Assembly (NCBI RefSeq): GCF_033118175.1 | Contig: NC_083689.1 | Coordinates: 29,618,501 to 29,682,500, forward strand | From: Dama dama | Taxonomy: Eukaryota > Chordata > Mammalia > Artiodactyla > Cervidae | Length of the DNA stretch: 64,000 nucleotides | Direction: 5' to 3' | Part shown: piece after piece, positions 44,497 to 56,652 of the stretch | How the letters are laid out: the number at the start of each line of letters is the position of its first letter | Position numbering within the stretch: position 1 is the stretch's first letter | Notes under the pieces: model-generated | The model's input: only the letters and a program-made list of their open reading frames with translations | The model's database searches: none | Told to the model about the DNA's origin: nothing | Made by a program: the position numbers and the translations under genes

Positions 44497-46905
44497 AAAG
44501 CTAACCAAAATGATCACGGGGACTGACTGTGTTCTTTGCAGCCAAAGACAGAGAAGCACTATACAGTCAGCAAAAACAAGACCTGGAGCTGACTGTGGCT
44601 CAGATCATGACAACCTTATCGTAAAATTCAGGCTTAAACTGAAAAAAGTAGGGAAAACCACTAGGCCATTCAGGTGTGACCTAAATCAATTCACTTATGA
44701 TTATATAGTGGAAGTGAGGAATAGACTCAAGGGATTAGATCTGGTAGACAAGAGTGCCTGAGGAACTCTGCATAGAGGTTCATAACACTGTACAGGAGGC
44801 CGTGACCAAAATCATCCCAAGAAAAAGAAATGCAAGAAGGCAAAGAGGTTTTCTGAGGAGGCCTAGCTGAGAAGAGAAGAGAAGAGAAGCAAAAGACAAG
44901 GGAGACAGGAAAAGAGATACCCAACTGAATGCAGAGTTCTAGAGAATAAATAGAAAGGAGAAATAAGAAAGCCTTCTTAAGTGAACAATGCAAAGAAATA
45001 GAGGAAAATAATAGAATTGGAGAGACTAGAGATCTCTTCAAGAAAATTAGAGATACCAAGGGAACATTTCATGCAAAGAAGGGCTCAATAAAGGACAGAA
45101 ATGGCAAGGACCTAATAGAAGCAGAAGATATTAAGAAGAGGTGGCAAGAATACACAGAAGAACTGTACAAAAAAGATCTTAATGATCCAGATAACCAGGA
45201 TGGTGTGATCACTCACCTAGAGTCAGGCATCCTGGAGTGAGAGTCAAGTGGGCTTTGGGAAGCATTTCTATGAACAAAGCTAGTGGAGGTGATGGAATTC
45301 CACCTGAGTTACTCCAAATCCTAAAAAATGATGCTGTTAAAGCGCTGCACTCAATATGGCAGCAAAATTTGGAAAACTCAGCAGTGGCCACAGGACTGGG
45401 AAAGGTCAGTTTTCATTCCAATCCCAAATAAGGGCAATGCCAAAGAATGTTCAAACTACCATTTCCTGGGGACTCAGACAATAAAGAAATCTGCTTGCAA
45501 TGTAGGAGACCTGGGTTAAATCCCTGGGTCAGGAAGATCCCCTGGAGAAGGGAATGGCTACCCAGTCCAGTATTCTTGCCTGGAGAATTCCATGGACAGA
45601 GGAGCCTGATGGGCTATAGTCATTGAGGTTGCAGAGTCAGACACAACTGAACAACTAACACTTCACCATATAATTGTACTCATTTCACATGCTAGCACGG
45701 AATTGCTCAAAATTCTTCAAGCTAGGTTTCAAAAGGATGCAAACTGAGAACTTCCAATGCACAAATTTGATTTAGAAAAGGCAGAGGAACCAGAGATCAA
45801 GTTGTCAAAATTTGCTGGATCATAGAAAAAACAAGGGAATTCCAGAAAAACATCTACTTCTGCTTCATTGACTATGTTAAAGCCTTTGACTATGTGGATC
45901 ACAACAAACTGTGGAGAATTCTTACCTATCTCCTGAGAAACCTGTATGCAGGACAAGAAGCAACAGTTAGAACTGGACATGGAACAAGGGACTAGTTCAA
46001 AATTGGGAAAGGAGTATGTCAAACTGGCATATTGTCACCCTGCTTATTTAACTTACATGCAAAGTACATCATGCAAAATGCCAGTCTGGATGAATCACAA
46101 GCTGGAATCAAGATTTCCCAGAGAAATAGCAACCACCCCAGATATACAGATGATATCATTCTAATGGCAGAAAGCAAAGAGGAACTTAAGAGCTTCTTGA
46201 TGGCAGGTGAAAGACTGAAAAACCTGGCTTAAATTCAAGATTCAAAAAACTCAGATCATCGCATCCAGTCCCATCACTTCATGGAAAATAGATGGGGGAA
46301 AAAATGGAAACAGTGACAGATTTCATTTTCTTGGGCTCCAAAATCACTGTGGATAGTGACCCCAGCCATGATATTAAAAGATGCTAGTTCCTTGGAAGGA
46401 AAGTTATGATGAACCTAAACATCATATTAAAGAGCAGAGATATCACTTTGCCAACAAAAGTCTTTGTAATCAAAGCTATGGCTTTCCCAGTAGTCATGTA
46501 TGAATGTTAGAGTTGGACCATAAACAAGGTTAAACTCCAAAGGATTGATGCTTTCGAATTGTGGTGCTGGAGAAGACTCTTGAGGGTCCCTTGGACTTCA
46601 AGAAGATCAAACCAGTCAATCCTAAAGGAAATCAACTCTGAATATTCAATAGAAGGACTGATGCTGAAGCTCCAATGCTTTGGCTACCTGATGCAGAGAG
46701 TTGACATTGCAAAAGACCCTGGTGCTGGGAAAGATGGAAGGCAGGTGGGGAATGGGGTGACAGAGGATGAGATGGCTGGATAGCATCACTGACTCAATGG
46801 ACATGAGTTTGAGCAATCTTCAGGAGACAATCAAGGACAGGGAAGCGTGGCGTACTGCAGTCCGTGGGGTCAGAGAGTCACACATGACTTAGCAACTGAG
46901 GAATG
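44497..46905 (+). mobile_element. BovB, 2.4 kb, split by a SINE
   Basis: 5'-truncated BovB from the end of the endonuclease (gttctttgcagccaaag) to 'agcaactgagg'. The open piece at 44459-44761 continues from the L1 into BovB and is not a real gene. RT N-part near 45237-45431 (NKASGGDGIPPELLQ), FIDYVKAFDYVDHNK at about 45860-45910, and the catalytic box changed to YTDD at about 46141-46152. Stops and shifts throughout. Confidence 0.94.
45464..45664 (+). repeat. Bov-tA SINE in BovB RT
   Basis: Sense copy, cctggggactcagacaataaag to caactaacacttc. 'accat' at each edge is a candidate short TSD. Confidence 0.93.
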
Positions 46906-48534
46906 AATAACAATATATACATCTGCACAAAAATATTCCCCATTTCCTTTTCTCCACTTCATTGACTGCTCCCCATACTGACTTTCTTTTTATACTTTGT
47001 AGATTCTCTTAATCCAAAAGATTAATTTCCTTAAAGTAACACAAAAATATTACAAAGTCAAAGCTTTAGTGCTTAGGTTTAAGATGAAAAGGAACAGGCT
47101 AGCCTTCCTATTATTAAATCCCACTCCCCGGAAGGAATCTCTTTGAACACTTTCAGCTCTTTCTTTGAATAATTATATTCATTTTATAAAATAGTATTTT
47201 ATGCTACTTTAAAAAATACTTACTCTAGACATGATCTACTGACTTAACCAGTATGACTACTTTCCTGGGATTTCCTCTTTACCATCATCCTGCTATTACT
47301 ATATTAGCTCTGTTACCCCCATACTCCATGATTCTTGTTTCTTATTTTCCCAGCCTGTCTTGAGATTCTGAAAATCACTTCTGAAGATTACTTTACAAAA
47401 GGGTGCCTGGGATGCAGCTTTTTCTCCGAACTTGCATGTCTAAAGATGATTTATCGTACTCTCACACTTGATTATTTAACTGAATATGGGGGTGTGAAAT
47501 CTAAACCAACAATCAATTATCCCTTAGACTCTCAAAAGCATTTTCCCATTCCCTACACTTTCCAATATTTCTGCTGAGAAGTACAATGTCATTCTGTGTC
47601 TGATTCTGTGATACCTCCTGGAAACTTTCAACTTTTTCTCTTAATCACCCATGTATTAAGGTACTGATGTTTCATAGTGATGTACTTTCCTAACAGATTT
47701 TTTGTTTCTTTTCATTCTACTCTGCAATCAGTGGGGCTGCTTCACTCTGGAATCTCATATCTTTGGGTCATTACGTTTTTCTGTATTAGATCTTTGATAC
47801 TTTCTTATGTTTTCTGTTCCTTTTTTCTAAAGCTCCTAATATTTGGCTCTTAATATGATCCTCTAATTTTCTTTCCTTTCCCTATTGCTGATCCATTAAA
47901 TTCCTGTTCTGCTTTCTGGAATCATTTTTAAATTTTGTATTCTAATTCTTCTATCAAAAATTTTGGTCCAGCAGTCCAAATTTTCCTTTCCAAAGATTTT
48001 ATATTCTCAGATTTTTCAATGGGAATTTTTATTATTATTTCAAAAGTGCAGTAAGTTCTATTTTTAATAGAATATTAATTTTTTATATTCAAATTACTTG
48101 CTCCATCTTCCAGATTATTTTCTATCTGTTTATTCCATTATTTTTGTGGCCCTCTTTTACTCTGGAAGTTTTCCTTGAATGTCTAGTGCTCACAGGATGT
48201 CTATTCACGTTTAAGAACAAGGCCCTTAAAAGCTAATTGAAATTTCTCTTAGTGACATCCCCACATGATAGAGGATCTAGAGTTGTTTTTGTTTTCTGTT
48301 TCATTTGGTTATCTTGGGCTGGTCTGTTTCATCAATGAGCGGTCTTTGTATCATCTACCTGAGACTCTCAGCCTGGGTGTCAGCCCTCTGAGAGCCCAGA
48401 GGAAAGGAGAGGGCTGGGGAGGGAGCTTGCAGAACTTGACTGTTCTTCTAGTTTGGCACCTCACCCCTGCTCTTAGTCACACCAACCCAGTAACACCAGA
48501 GCTTCTCGAGGACAGTGTCTTCAGAGAATAAACT
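46906..48534. other. unique AT/pyrimidine-rich sequence
   Basis: T-rich on the plus strand; parts (47850-48160) read like an old LINE in reverse but I cannot support a family. No open frame of interest except 47335-47577 and 48265-48531, both without any recognisable domain. Confidence 0.35.
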
Positions 48535-48559
48535 TTCTTTTTTTTTTTTTTTTTTTTTG
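48535..48559. repeat. poly(T) tract
   Basis: A run of more than 20 T. It may be the tail of an antisense retroposon whose body I cannot identify. Confidence 0.8.
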
Positions 48560-49032
48560 CTGTGGTGAGGGAAAAGCAGACATTTTGTTTGCAGCATGGA
48601 GGTGGTTTGAGGTTTGAACTGCTTTTTATGCTTTCAATCAATTCTTCAACTCTACCTCCCCCCCAACTCCCACCCCACCCCCACCCCATGCTTCAGCAAA
48701 ACCTGTTATTTGCACTTCTCTGTTCTTTCCTAACTGTATGATGTGAATTGGACTGTTTCTTATAGGCTTTACTCATTAAAAGCTTTTGTATTTCCTATTC
48801 CCCTGCCATAATGTATTTTTCTAGTTAATATACTTTATGTCTTCAATTATTTTTAAACACAGCCTGGCTGTTATCATCCCATCTTCTCTTCTCCTTTTCC
48901 TTGTGGGTTTATGTCCTATTTATTTTTTGCCATTTTAATGGGATTTGGGAAATGTGTGGTGCTAAACACGTGTTCAAACTAGCATGTTTATAAGAGATCC
49001 TACCTTTCCCTTTCTGTGCTTTTGATTGGTTG

Positions 49033-49320
49033 TGAAAGTCACTCAGTCATGTCCGACTCTGTGACCCCATGGACTATAAAGTCCACGGAATTCTCCAGGC
49101 CAAAGTAGGTAGCCTCTTCCTTACCCCAAGGGATCTTCCCAACCCAGGGATCAAACCCAGGTCTCCTGCATTGCAGGTGGCTTCTTTACCAGCTGAACCA
49201 CAAGGGAAGCCCAAGAATACTGGAGTGGGTAGCCTATTTCTTCTCCAGCGGATCCTCCCGACACAGGAATCGAACTGAGGTTTCCTGCATTGCAGGCAGA
49301 TTCTTTACCAACTGAGTTAT
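49033..49320 (-). repeat. Bov-tA SINE with a second partial copy
   Basis: A full antisense copy (49033-49213) is followed directly by another head half (agaatactggagtgggtagc to taccaactgag, 49214-49320) in the same orientation. It is either a tandem insertion or an internal duplication. Confidence 0.92.
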
Positions 49321-51109
49321 TGTACTTACTTGACTTTAAAAGGATAAATTTATTCAAATATTTATCTTCTTCCTGAACAATAACTATTCCATAGAATGAT
49401 TTAACTATTTTCCCATATTTCATGTTATCTATGACCTAGGGTTGTTTAAAAAAAAAAATCTCATTAACTATGTCATTTGCTGTTGTTTATATTTAATTCT
49501 CATTTTAAAAATATCCATGTATTTATCATTATTTTCTAGGATCTGTTCTTTCATTTTGGGTTCAATGTTCTTATTCCTGAATTATATCAGCAAACAAGAT
49601 CTGTGAGTAAAATGCCTTACTTGTTTTCTTTTTAAAATACAAAAATGTTTTAATTTTGCCCTTTTGGATGATATAAACTATTACAGTCTTGCATTCTTGA
49701 TAATTTTTCTCAGACCTCTATTTCAGATCTTGTTTCTGCATTTGTTTGGTCCCCATCAAGATGGGTTTAGACAGCAAGAGATTAATTGAAGGAAATGGTG
49801 GTGAAGGAGAAAAGGAGGAAACTGGAAGTAGGGAGCTATCAGACTGGGGTGCAAGTCTGACTCCTCAAAGGAGAGAGGGAAGGAAGGAGAGTTGGATACA
49901 TGGTGTCTTAAACTCCCGAAGAAAGTTTCTGCCAGGCCATTGGGAAACCTCGGGGCACAGTCACTCATTAGAAGACTCCTGAGTCTCAGAAGACTCAGTC
50001 TGCCTTAGTATCCCTAGAGCACTTAGTCACCGATTTGGATCAGGCTGTTGGAAGCATTGCCTCTGCCTGAATGTGGGGGTGGCTTCAGAGCGAAGCACCT
50101 GGGGCCATTCATCAATGACATTCCCTACTGGAGAGCGGACTCGCTCAGTTTCACGGCTGCTACAGATTCCTGTTTGACTGTGTAATCTGCAGTTTAACCC
50201 TGACACCTTAAATGACTGTATGCTTCATTTCTAGAAATTTCACTTTATTCTTTCTCTAATCCATTTGTTCTTTTGTCTTGATGTATTGGTTCTCCTTATG
50301 GATTTCATTCCTTTGTTTATCCCTCTATTTAATGTATACATAGGTATTTTTTTCCCTTTTCAGATGGATTTATTATCTCAAATTCTTGAAGATGTTACTC
50401 TTCTGCTTACTGTATTTGCTAATTTTCAAGTATGATATATTTCCTCAATTGTTTGGTAATGTTTGTTGTAAGGAATTCCTTCAGTAGGAATTGTCACATC
50501 TTTAATATTTAATTGTTTGTCTTTAACCCCATGTGGCTTGAATTGTGCAAGTGACATTTTGGAATGGTATTGATTTTTACAATATCTGGTATCTAGGGAT
50601 ATCACAAGCCACTGAATAATTTTTATGTCAAATTTTCATCTTAGATGAACTATATATATTTTTTATGGAGATATTTTTCCCTACACAATGCTCTGGACAT
50701 TCTTCCCCATCTTTGGTCTTGTAGATGTCACTTTTCTAGTGTCCTGTCACAGAGTGAGCAGCCTTTCCTATCTTAATGCATGTTTTTAGCTCGTATCTTT
50801 ATGGAGGGCAAGACTCTTATTTTTGGCAGACATTAAGTCTTCGGCTCCTAGGCCTGTGAGACCTAACTATGGGTCTGAGATCCCAGCTTCAGACCACAGT
50901 GGTAATCCTCTCTACCTCTACTGTTCTGTGCTTCAGGAACTCTCTCTGATGCCAAAAGGATTGTCCCCTCCCACTTTTTTTATCTTACAGTCTCAACCAT
51001 AGTATTTACATTATTTTTCCTATTTTTTTTCCCCAGAATCTTCAGGTGTTTGTATCAGGAAAGAGTCCATGTTAGCTGAGTCCACCAGTTTAGGAACCAG
51101 AGTTGTCCT
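49321..51109. other. mostly unique sequence
   Basis: AT-rich ends with a less AT-rich middle (49750-50180: aggagagagggaaggaagg, cctcggggcacagtcactc). The middle could be a worn LTR. The forward frame 49746-49982 has no recognisable domain. No repeat call is supportable. Confidence 0.35.
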
Positions 51110-51350
51110 CCTTTGAATATTCCTTCTACCTGAAATGGCCTGCATCTTTTTTATAAGACCATGTTCTACTTATTCTTCAAGACCCATCCTGGGAGATGTT
51201 CTTCTGGGTCTTTCTTCCTACATCCTACTCCTTTAGCCAGAGATAAGCATTCCCACCTTTGAACAGTAATACTACACTATTTATTATCTCCCTAAAGCAC
51301 AGCATAGCCCCCTTTCATAATAGTTATTGCATTACCTCAGATTTTGAGAA
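51110..51350 (+). mobile_element. L2-like 3' fragment
   Basis: acctgaaatggcctgcatc, cttattcttcaagacccatc and ctccctaaagcacagcatagc follow the order of the L2 LINE 3' region. Confidence 0.55.
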
Positions 51351-51836
51351 AAATAGCCAGGCACTCAAGACAGCATTATCTATAAACATAGAGTGTAGTG
51401 GAAAAAAATTGCATCAAATGTTATGCACCTAAGTGTCTTAACACCTTTTCACTTTACTTATCGATAAAATGAATTACACACTCATTCTTAATTAACTTAC
51501 ATGCTAATTTAAGTGGATCTTTCATTTAAAGAGAAATACACTTAGTGATGAAAACAGTGAACCTAAATTGCATGTGACATTCTAGGAGAACTTATAAACG
51601 GGGAGTATTTTAGACACATTACAAAAGAAATATTGCCTTGGTATTTAATTTAAAGTAGCATAAGATAAATCAGAATGTGAGGAAAACATAATTTAGCTTC
51701 CATCTCTGCTAAGTCATCAGATTTCACTGGACAAATAAGTTTCCTCATCCCCCTTTCAAGGCATTTTGCTCAGGGTATCTGTGGAAGTATCCAGTAAAAT
51801 CAGTTCTGTGAAATCAACATTGCTTGGGTATACACA
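51351..51836. other. unique sequence, nothing recognised
   Basis: AT-rich with no open frame. Confidence 0.4.
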
Positions 51837-52055
51837 GCTTAGTGGTTAGGAATGCAAGATCTGGAGTCAGACTGCCTGAGTTTAAAGGCTGGCTCCTCCA
51901 CTTTCTGGTTAAATGAACTTGGAAAGTTATTGAACCTCGCTGTTTTGTAATCTGTAAAATGGCAATAACAACAAGTTCATGCCTTATTATGAATATAAGT
52001 AAGTTAATACATATGGAATTTGGAACAACATCTGGCATGTATTCCAGTAGATACA
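51837..52055 (+). repeat. MIR
   Basis: gatctggagtcagactgcctg, gtaatctgtaaaatggcaat, acatctggcatgtattc: a well-preserved MIR. Confidence 0.85.
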
Positions 52056-52168
52056 AGACCAACTATTAATGGTCAGGCGCTGGGTTAAGAACTGGGTATT
52101 CAAGCTGAAGAGGGTCCTTATAAGAAGACAGGAAACTGATCTTGAGCTAAATATTTATCAAGAGCATT

Positions 52169-52348
52169 GATGGGACTTCCCTGGAGGCTCAGATGGTAAA
52201 GCATCTGCCTACAATGCGGGAGACTCAGGTTCAATCCCTGGGTTGGGAAGATCCCCTGGAGAAGGAAATGGCATCCCACCAGTATTCTTGCCTGGAAAAT
52301 CCCATAGATGAAGGAGCCTAGGAGGCTACAGTCCATGGGGTCCCAACG
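52169..52348 (+). repeat. Bov-tA SINE
   Basis: Sense copy, tgggacttccctggaggctc to catggggtcccaac. The last part of the tail is missing. Confidence 0.94.
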
Positions 52349-52375
52349 GGGGATGGTTATTCATGCTGCCATTTA

Positions 52376-52588
52376 GGGCTTCCCTGGTGGCTCAGACGGT
52401 AAAGCATCTGCCTACAATGCAGGAGACCTGGGTTCGATCCCTGGGTGGGGAAGATCCCCTGGAGAAGGAAATGGCAACCTACTCCAGTATCTTTGCCCGG
52501 AAAATCCCATGAACTGAGGAGCCTGGTAGGTTACAGTCCATGGGGTCGCAAAGAGTCGGACACAACTGAGCGACTTCACTTCACTTCA
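52376..52588 (+). repeat. Bov-tA SINE
   Basis: Second sense copy in tandem, very close to the expected sequence (gggcttccctggtggctcag to gcgacttcacttcacttc). It is one of the youngest in the window. Confidence 0.96.
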
Positions 52589-54690
52589 GGAACAGAAACC
52601 AAACACACTTGGCAAAAATCTTGATGTAAACTATCAAATTATCATTGATGCATTTAAGAAAAGTACATTTAGCACTAATTACTCCTGTGATAGAAGGGAA
52701 GAAGCAGTGGTGTCCACGATCTGAAATTCATTTCCATTTGGCTTTGAAGAGCATGATGTTATTGTTAGGGGCCAATTTGTCTTCTGAGTGTCTTAGTGAA
52801 GTCAATATTAAATGATTTTTCATTTTATGATGGTAACAGTACATCACAGAACTAATCAGCTCATAGCTCGGCAGGGAAAGTCAATATGGATCATTAATTG
52901 GTTGTGGAGAATTCACACAGTACATAATACATAACATCAGTAAACTCACTCAAATGAAACAGGTGTTCAACATCAGTGTAAAATAATTTTTATAGGGAGA
53001 GGGGTTAAAATTTAAGAACGTGTTCTATTGTATTCAGCAAACTACTTAATGTGAACAAAGTTAAAATTAATCTTTATTTACCACAAGTTAGATGATATTC
53101 TTTGTACTGTTATAGCATGTGTATTTAGGTAATAGAAATGATGATAAAATTATGTTACAATAACTTGGCTTTTTTTTTTTTTTTACACTATCTAAACACT
53201 ATCTGTTGTGGAATATGGAAAGAACTTTAGTTATACACAGAAATGAAAGTTTTCTTCTACTAGCAATAGTAGTATAAAAGGTCAAGTAATTCTAAATTGT
53301 GCTTGTCAGTTTTAGAAACTTCAAGTGAAAAATCATTTTGGAAGTACAGAATGTGATGTTTAATTCTCATCTTTATTCAGAAGCTTTGTAAATCCCTATT
53401 TACTCTATTTCCCTTCTTCCTTTGCCTCTTGTTGCAAACTGGCTGTTGCATAATGGGAAACCATTGCCTGAATTGTCTGCTGTAGGTATTTTCCACTTTC
53501 ACTAACTAGAAAGCTTAAAGGGGCAGCAAGGGGACTCACTTAGATTTTTTTCCTGTTCATTTTGACTATATTAATTAATGGAATTACTTGTCTTGGTAAC
53601 AATTGAGATAAACTCTCAATATAAAAAATATTTTTTTCAAGTATTTCTTAAGACAATTGAGAAAGAAAAGGAACAATGAGACATGCAGGAAAACAAAACT
53701 AACCAGTTTCTTTTTGTGACAGTGCAGAAATGCGGGGACTTTGGGGGTAAAGTGCATTTTACAATTAAAGGCATTAAAAGTTAACAAGGGATTTCTGAAA
53801 CTTTCAAGAAAAATCTGCCAAACGGGGGCCTACAAACACAATACTTTTGCTGTTACAATAAGCTATTATGTTTCATACATTTGAAACATTCCATTTTTTT
53901 TCCTGCCAAGCAAAAAAAGTTCAGAAGCATGGAATTCTGAACGCTAGCAGACAATGAACAGAAACCCAAAGATCAATGTGTTTCTAAAGGATTATATTGC
54001 TGCCAGTGCTTCCCAGACTGTTGGCTTATTGTGAGAAACTTAACTCCTTCAAGCTTTTCAGTAATTCACCCCTTTTGTCCATGTCAAGATGAAGTGGCCC
54101 CTTGTTTCTAACAATGGATCACATCATCAAAATCCCCGCAAGTGCACCAAGCAAGGAGGCATGTCACACTGTGCAAATGGCCTTCAGCTCGACTGCCGTG
54201 GCATTGTCAGCATTGTGTCACAGGCTGGCAAAGCCAGGGCCACTGATCCGGAGCCACCGGGTCAGGGCATCATGCAGGATGGAAGGATGCACTTACAATA
54301 TCAGCAGTTCATGGACAAATCCACTGCATATTCTACTTTACAACTGACAGCAGCAAACCATCAACATGGTGCTCAACCCTGCCTGAGAGATGGTGGGAAA
54401 GAAAAGGAAAGAAAGGGGAAGAATCATCAGAGAAGACTGTATTAAAAGAATGACTCTTCCCACAGTGAGAATGGTGTATTCTGTTTAGAAACAATTACTC
54501 TCTGGTTTTTGTTTCCTCTTACTTCCTTTGTTCATGAGAATCTGTTTCAGGCACAATAGAATTCCATGTTTCTGGTAATTGGTAAATGAGGATTATTTTC
54601 AAAAAAAGTTGGTGCCGCATAAGAAGAAAAGAAAAGGGGGCCTCATTAGGCAATACCTTCTCCTGCTTTTGTAAGAAAATACCTGTTGCC
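52589..54690. other. 2.1-kb repeat-free island
   Basis: No transposon of any age that I recognise, the longest such stretch in the window. The texture (for example gaactaatcagctcatagctc, ggatcattaattggttgtgg, tattaattaatggaattac) resembles conserved non-coding DNA with homeobox-type ATTA cores. It also holds a forward frame at 54089-54445. This may be an enhancer-like region; that is inference only. Confidence 0.4.
54089..54445 (+). other. unassigned open frame, 118 codons
   Basis: An open frame in repeat-free sequence starting MKWPLVSNNGSHHQ, rich in Q, G and K and with no domain that I recognise. A second frame on the same strand (54102-54347) is also open. I see no good splice acceptor just before it and no promoter. 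It may be chance, or part of a 3' exon or non-coding transcript. Confidence 0.2.
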
Positions 54691-54694
54691 TTGC

Positions 54695-55125
54695 AGATAC
54701 CAAGAATGAACTAGTGGTTACCAGCAAGGGAGAGGTTTGGGGAGGGACAAAATAGGAGAAGGGAATTAAGAGGAACAAGCTACTAGGTACAAAATAAGTT
54801 ACAAATTATTCTCCAATTAAAAATAAATAAGTTACAAAGATGTAACGTATAGCACAGGGGATGTAGTCTTTTATATATCTTATAATAACTTTGGAAATGT
54901 GTTAGTCACTCAAATCATGTCTTACTGTTTGCGACCCCATGGACTATAGTCTGTCTGGCTCCTTTGTCCACAGAACTGTCCAGGCAAGAATATTGAAGAA
55001 GGTAGCCTTGTCCTTTTCTGGGGAAAAACTTTGAAGTATAACTTATAAAACTATCAAATGCCTATGTCTTATGTCTGAAAGTAATGTAATACTGTAAATT
55101 CACTATACTTAAAAAAAAAAATAGC
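54695..55125 (+). mobile_element. L1 3' end, split by a SINE piece
   Basis: actagtggttaccagcaagg, ggttacaaagatgtaac-type text and a final A-run at about 55112-55123. The Bov-tA piece at 54896-55024 sits in it. Confidence 0.75.
54896..55024 (-). repeat. Bov-tA SINE, partial
   Basis: Only the BovB-tail-derived part (tgttagtcactcaaatcatg to ccttgtccttttctgggg) is present, in antisense. The head is missing. Confidence 0.88.
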
Positions 55126-55581
55126 TATTGCAGTTAGGCACTTCTTTGCCATATCAGCACAAATGTGTTTTATCATTTCACACACCACACATACCATACT
55201 CTAATTTTGAAGTAAATTATTAGCGTATAAGCTCCTCCTGCACACACATGACATTTCTCTCATTCGTTGTTTTGTACTTTTTGAAAATTTGTGAACCTTA
55301 TATTTGGACATGGTTAATAAAAATCACCACAGAGTTTATATAATGAAAAGCCATGTCCCATCTCACTTCTTTTCGCCAGAAGCAACCACAACTTGTTTTT
55401 GTGTGCATGTCCTTCCAGAACTTTTCTGTGCATATACAAATGTTTGTAACCTGACGACATGTTACAAAACCTATTTCTGGATTGAAATAATTCACAAAGA
55501 GCCAGTACCAATTATTAAATAAAAATAACTATAAAGTCATTGAAAATAATAAACTTGTCTTTAAAACATATCATAAGCCCA
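55126..55581. other. unique sequence, nothing recognised
   Basis: AT-rich; overlapping frames at 55298-55522 on both strands have no domain. Possibly a very old LINE. Confidence 0.35.
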
Positions 55582-55587
55582 GGTAAA

Positions 55588-56208
55588 TGTTGGGGTCCTT
55601 TAACGGACCAGAACCTTGTGGTACGGAGTCGACGATAAGAAAGTGAAAGAGAGAAAGAGGCTGATATCCCTTGGTTTATGCAGAGGACCAATAAAGTCCT
55701 CGATACAGGACTTGCATCGCGCACAAAGGCACCAGGCGCCCTCTCGAGGGGGTCTTAGAAGCCCGGGCAGAAAAGGGAGCACGACGGGTCTCCACGCTCC
55801 AGAGAGTCAGCCAGAAAGAGAGAGAGAGAGAGAGACAAAAAAGACCCGGGGACCTAAGCTCTGATGGAGCAAAGGTGCTTTAATGATTTTTCTATGAGTA
55901 TATATAGGCTGCAGTACAAGAAACTTCTTTCGGGAATGAGAGAGATCAGAAAACCAAATGTACAGCAAACGTTACCAAGGGAACAAGGGGTAATGTTAGT
56001 CACAAGATCAGGAGACAATCCATATCTCAAGAAAGGGGAAGGAGATTAAGCTGTTTTGTCCTAAGGAGAATGTTTACTAAAGGAGACTCATGCTTGCCTC
56101 ACACAATGACCTCAGTCCCTGGGAGCAGCGTGCTGTTCCGCTTGAAGAGGGACAAAGGACTCATGAGAGACAGCATGTAGGAATCCTCCCGTCAAACATT
56201 CCCTGACA
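55588..56208 (-). mobile_element. solo LTR with perfect 6-bp TSD
   Basis: A 621-bp LTR with tgttggggtcc and ccctgaca ends (terminal TG...CA with inverted repeats) and the direct repeat ggtaaa at 55582-55587 and 56209-56214. On the minus strand it has a TATA box (cctatatatac, about 55898-55910 region), an ATTAAA-type polyadenylation signal near 55880, and a GA/TC tract (55816-55837). It keeps many CpGs (for example cgcgcac, gtcgacg), so it is probably the youngest LTR here. The 6-bp TSD indicates class II (ERVK-type). The plus frames 55616-55864 and 55864-56049 are antisense to it. Confidence 0.9.
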
Positions 56209-56214
56209 GGTAAA

Positions 56215-56652
56215 CAATTTTCTGATATTTTTACCAGTTTTTCACCTTGAACATATATTTACCCATCTTACAACAACTGATTTGAGGGTATATACTCTAA
56301 CTTACAACTCCTGTCAGACATCCTCAGTTGTAAATGTCATGGGAACACAGAATCAGTGTTGTATTAACTCCTGAGTTGTAACTTCTCTTTGAATGACTTA
56401 AGGTTTCCTTTTCATTTCTGACCCTATGGCCACCTTCTTGAGACCTGAATTAAATTCTTTGTTGAGTCCATAAAATGAGGATCTCTGAGGCCCTTTTAGA
56501 GAATGTCCATTCAGGTCTACTGAGTTATTTCTCCCAGGATGAAGAGAGATTATTAGGTTTAGAGATGAATATTAACTTTTATATTCCCAGTGGGAGTGTA
56601 AAAAGAAGACAGTTGTGACAAAATCTAAACTTGAACCTTTGCTTTTAAAATG
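56215..56652. other. unique sequence, nothing recognised
   Basis: Not AT-extreme; the motif 'acttacaactcctgtcag' and 'ctcagttgtaa'-type words repeat loosely at 56270-56400. No open frame. Confidence 0.35.

Noticed and set aside
44459..44761. 100-codon forward frame as a gene
   Set aside because: Its first codons come from an L1 3'UTR and the rest from BovB, so it is a chance fusion at an insertion junction.
49033..49320. regularly spaced repeats as a CRISPR array
   Set aside because: The genome is mammalian and the repeats are SINE halves in tandem with no short unique spacers.
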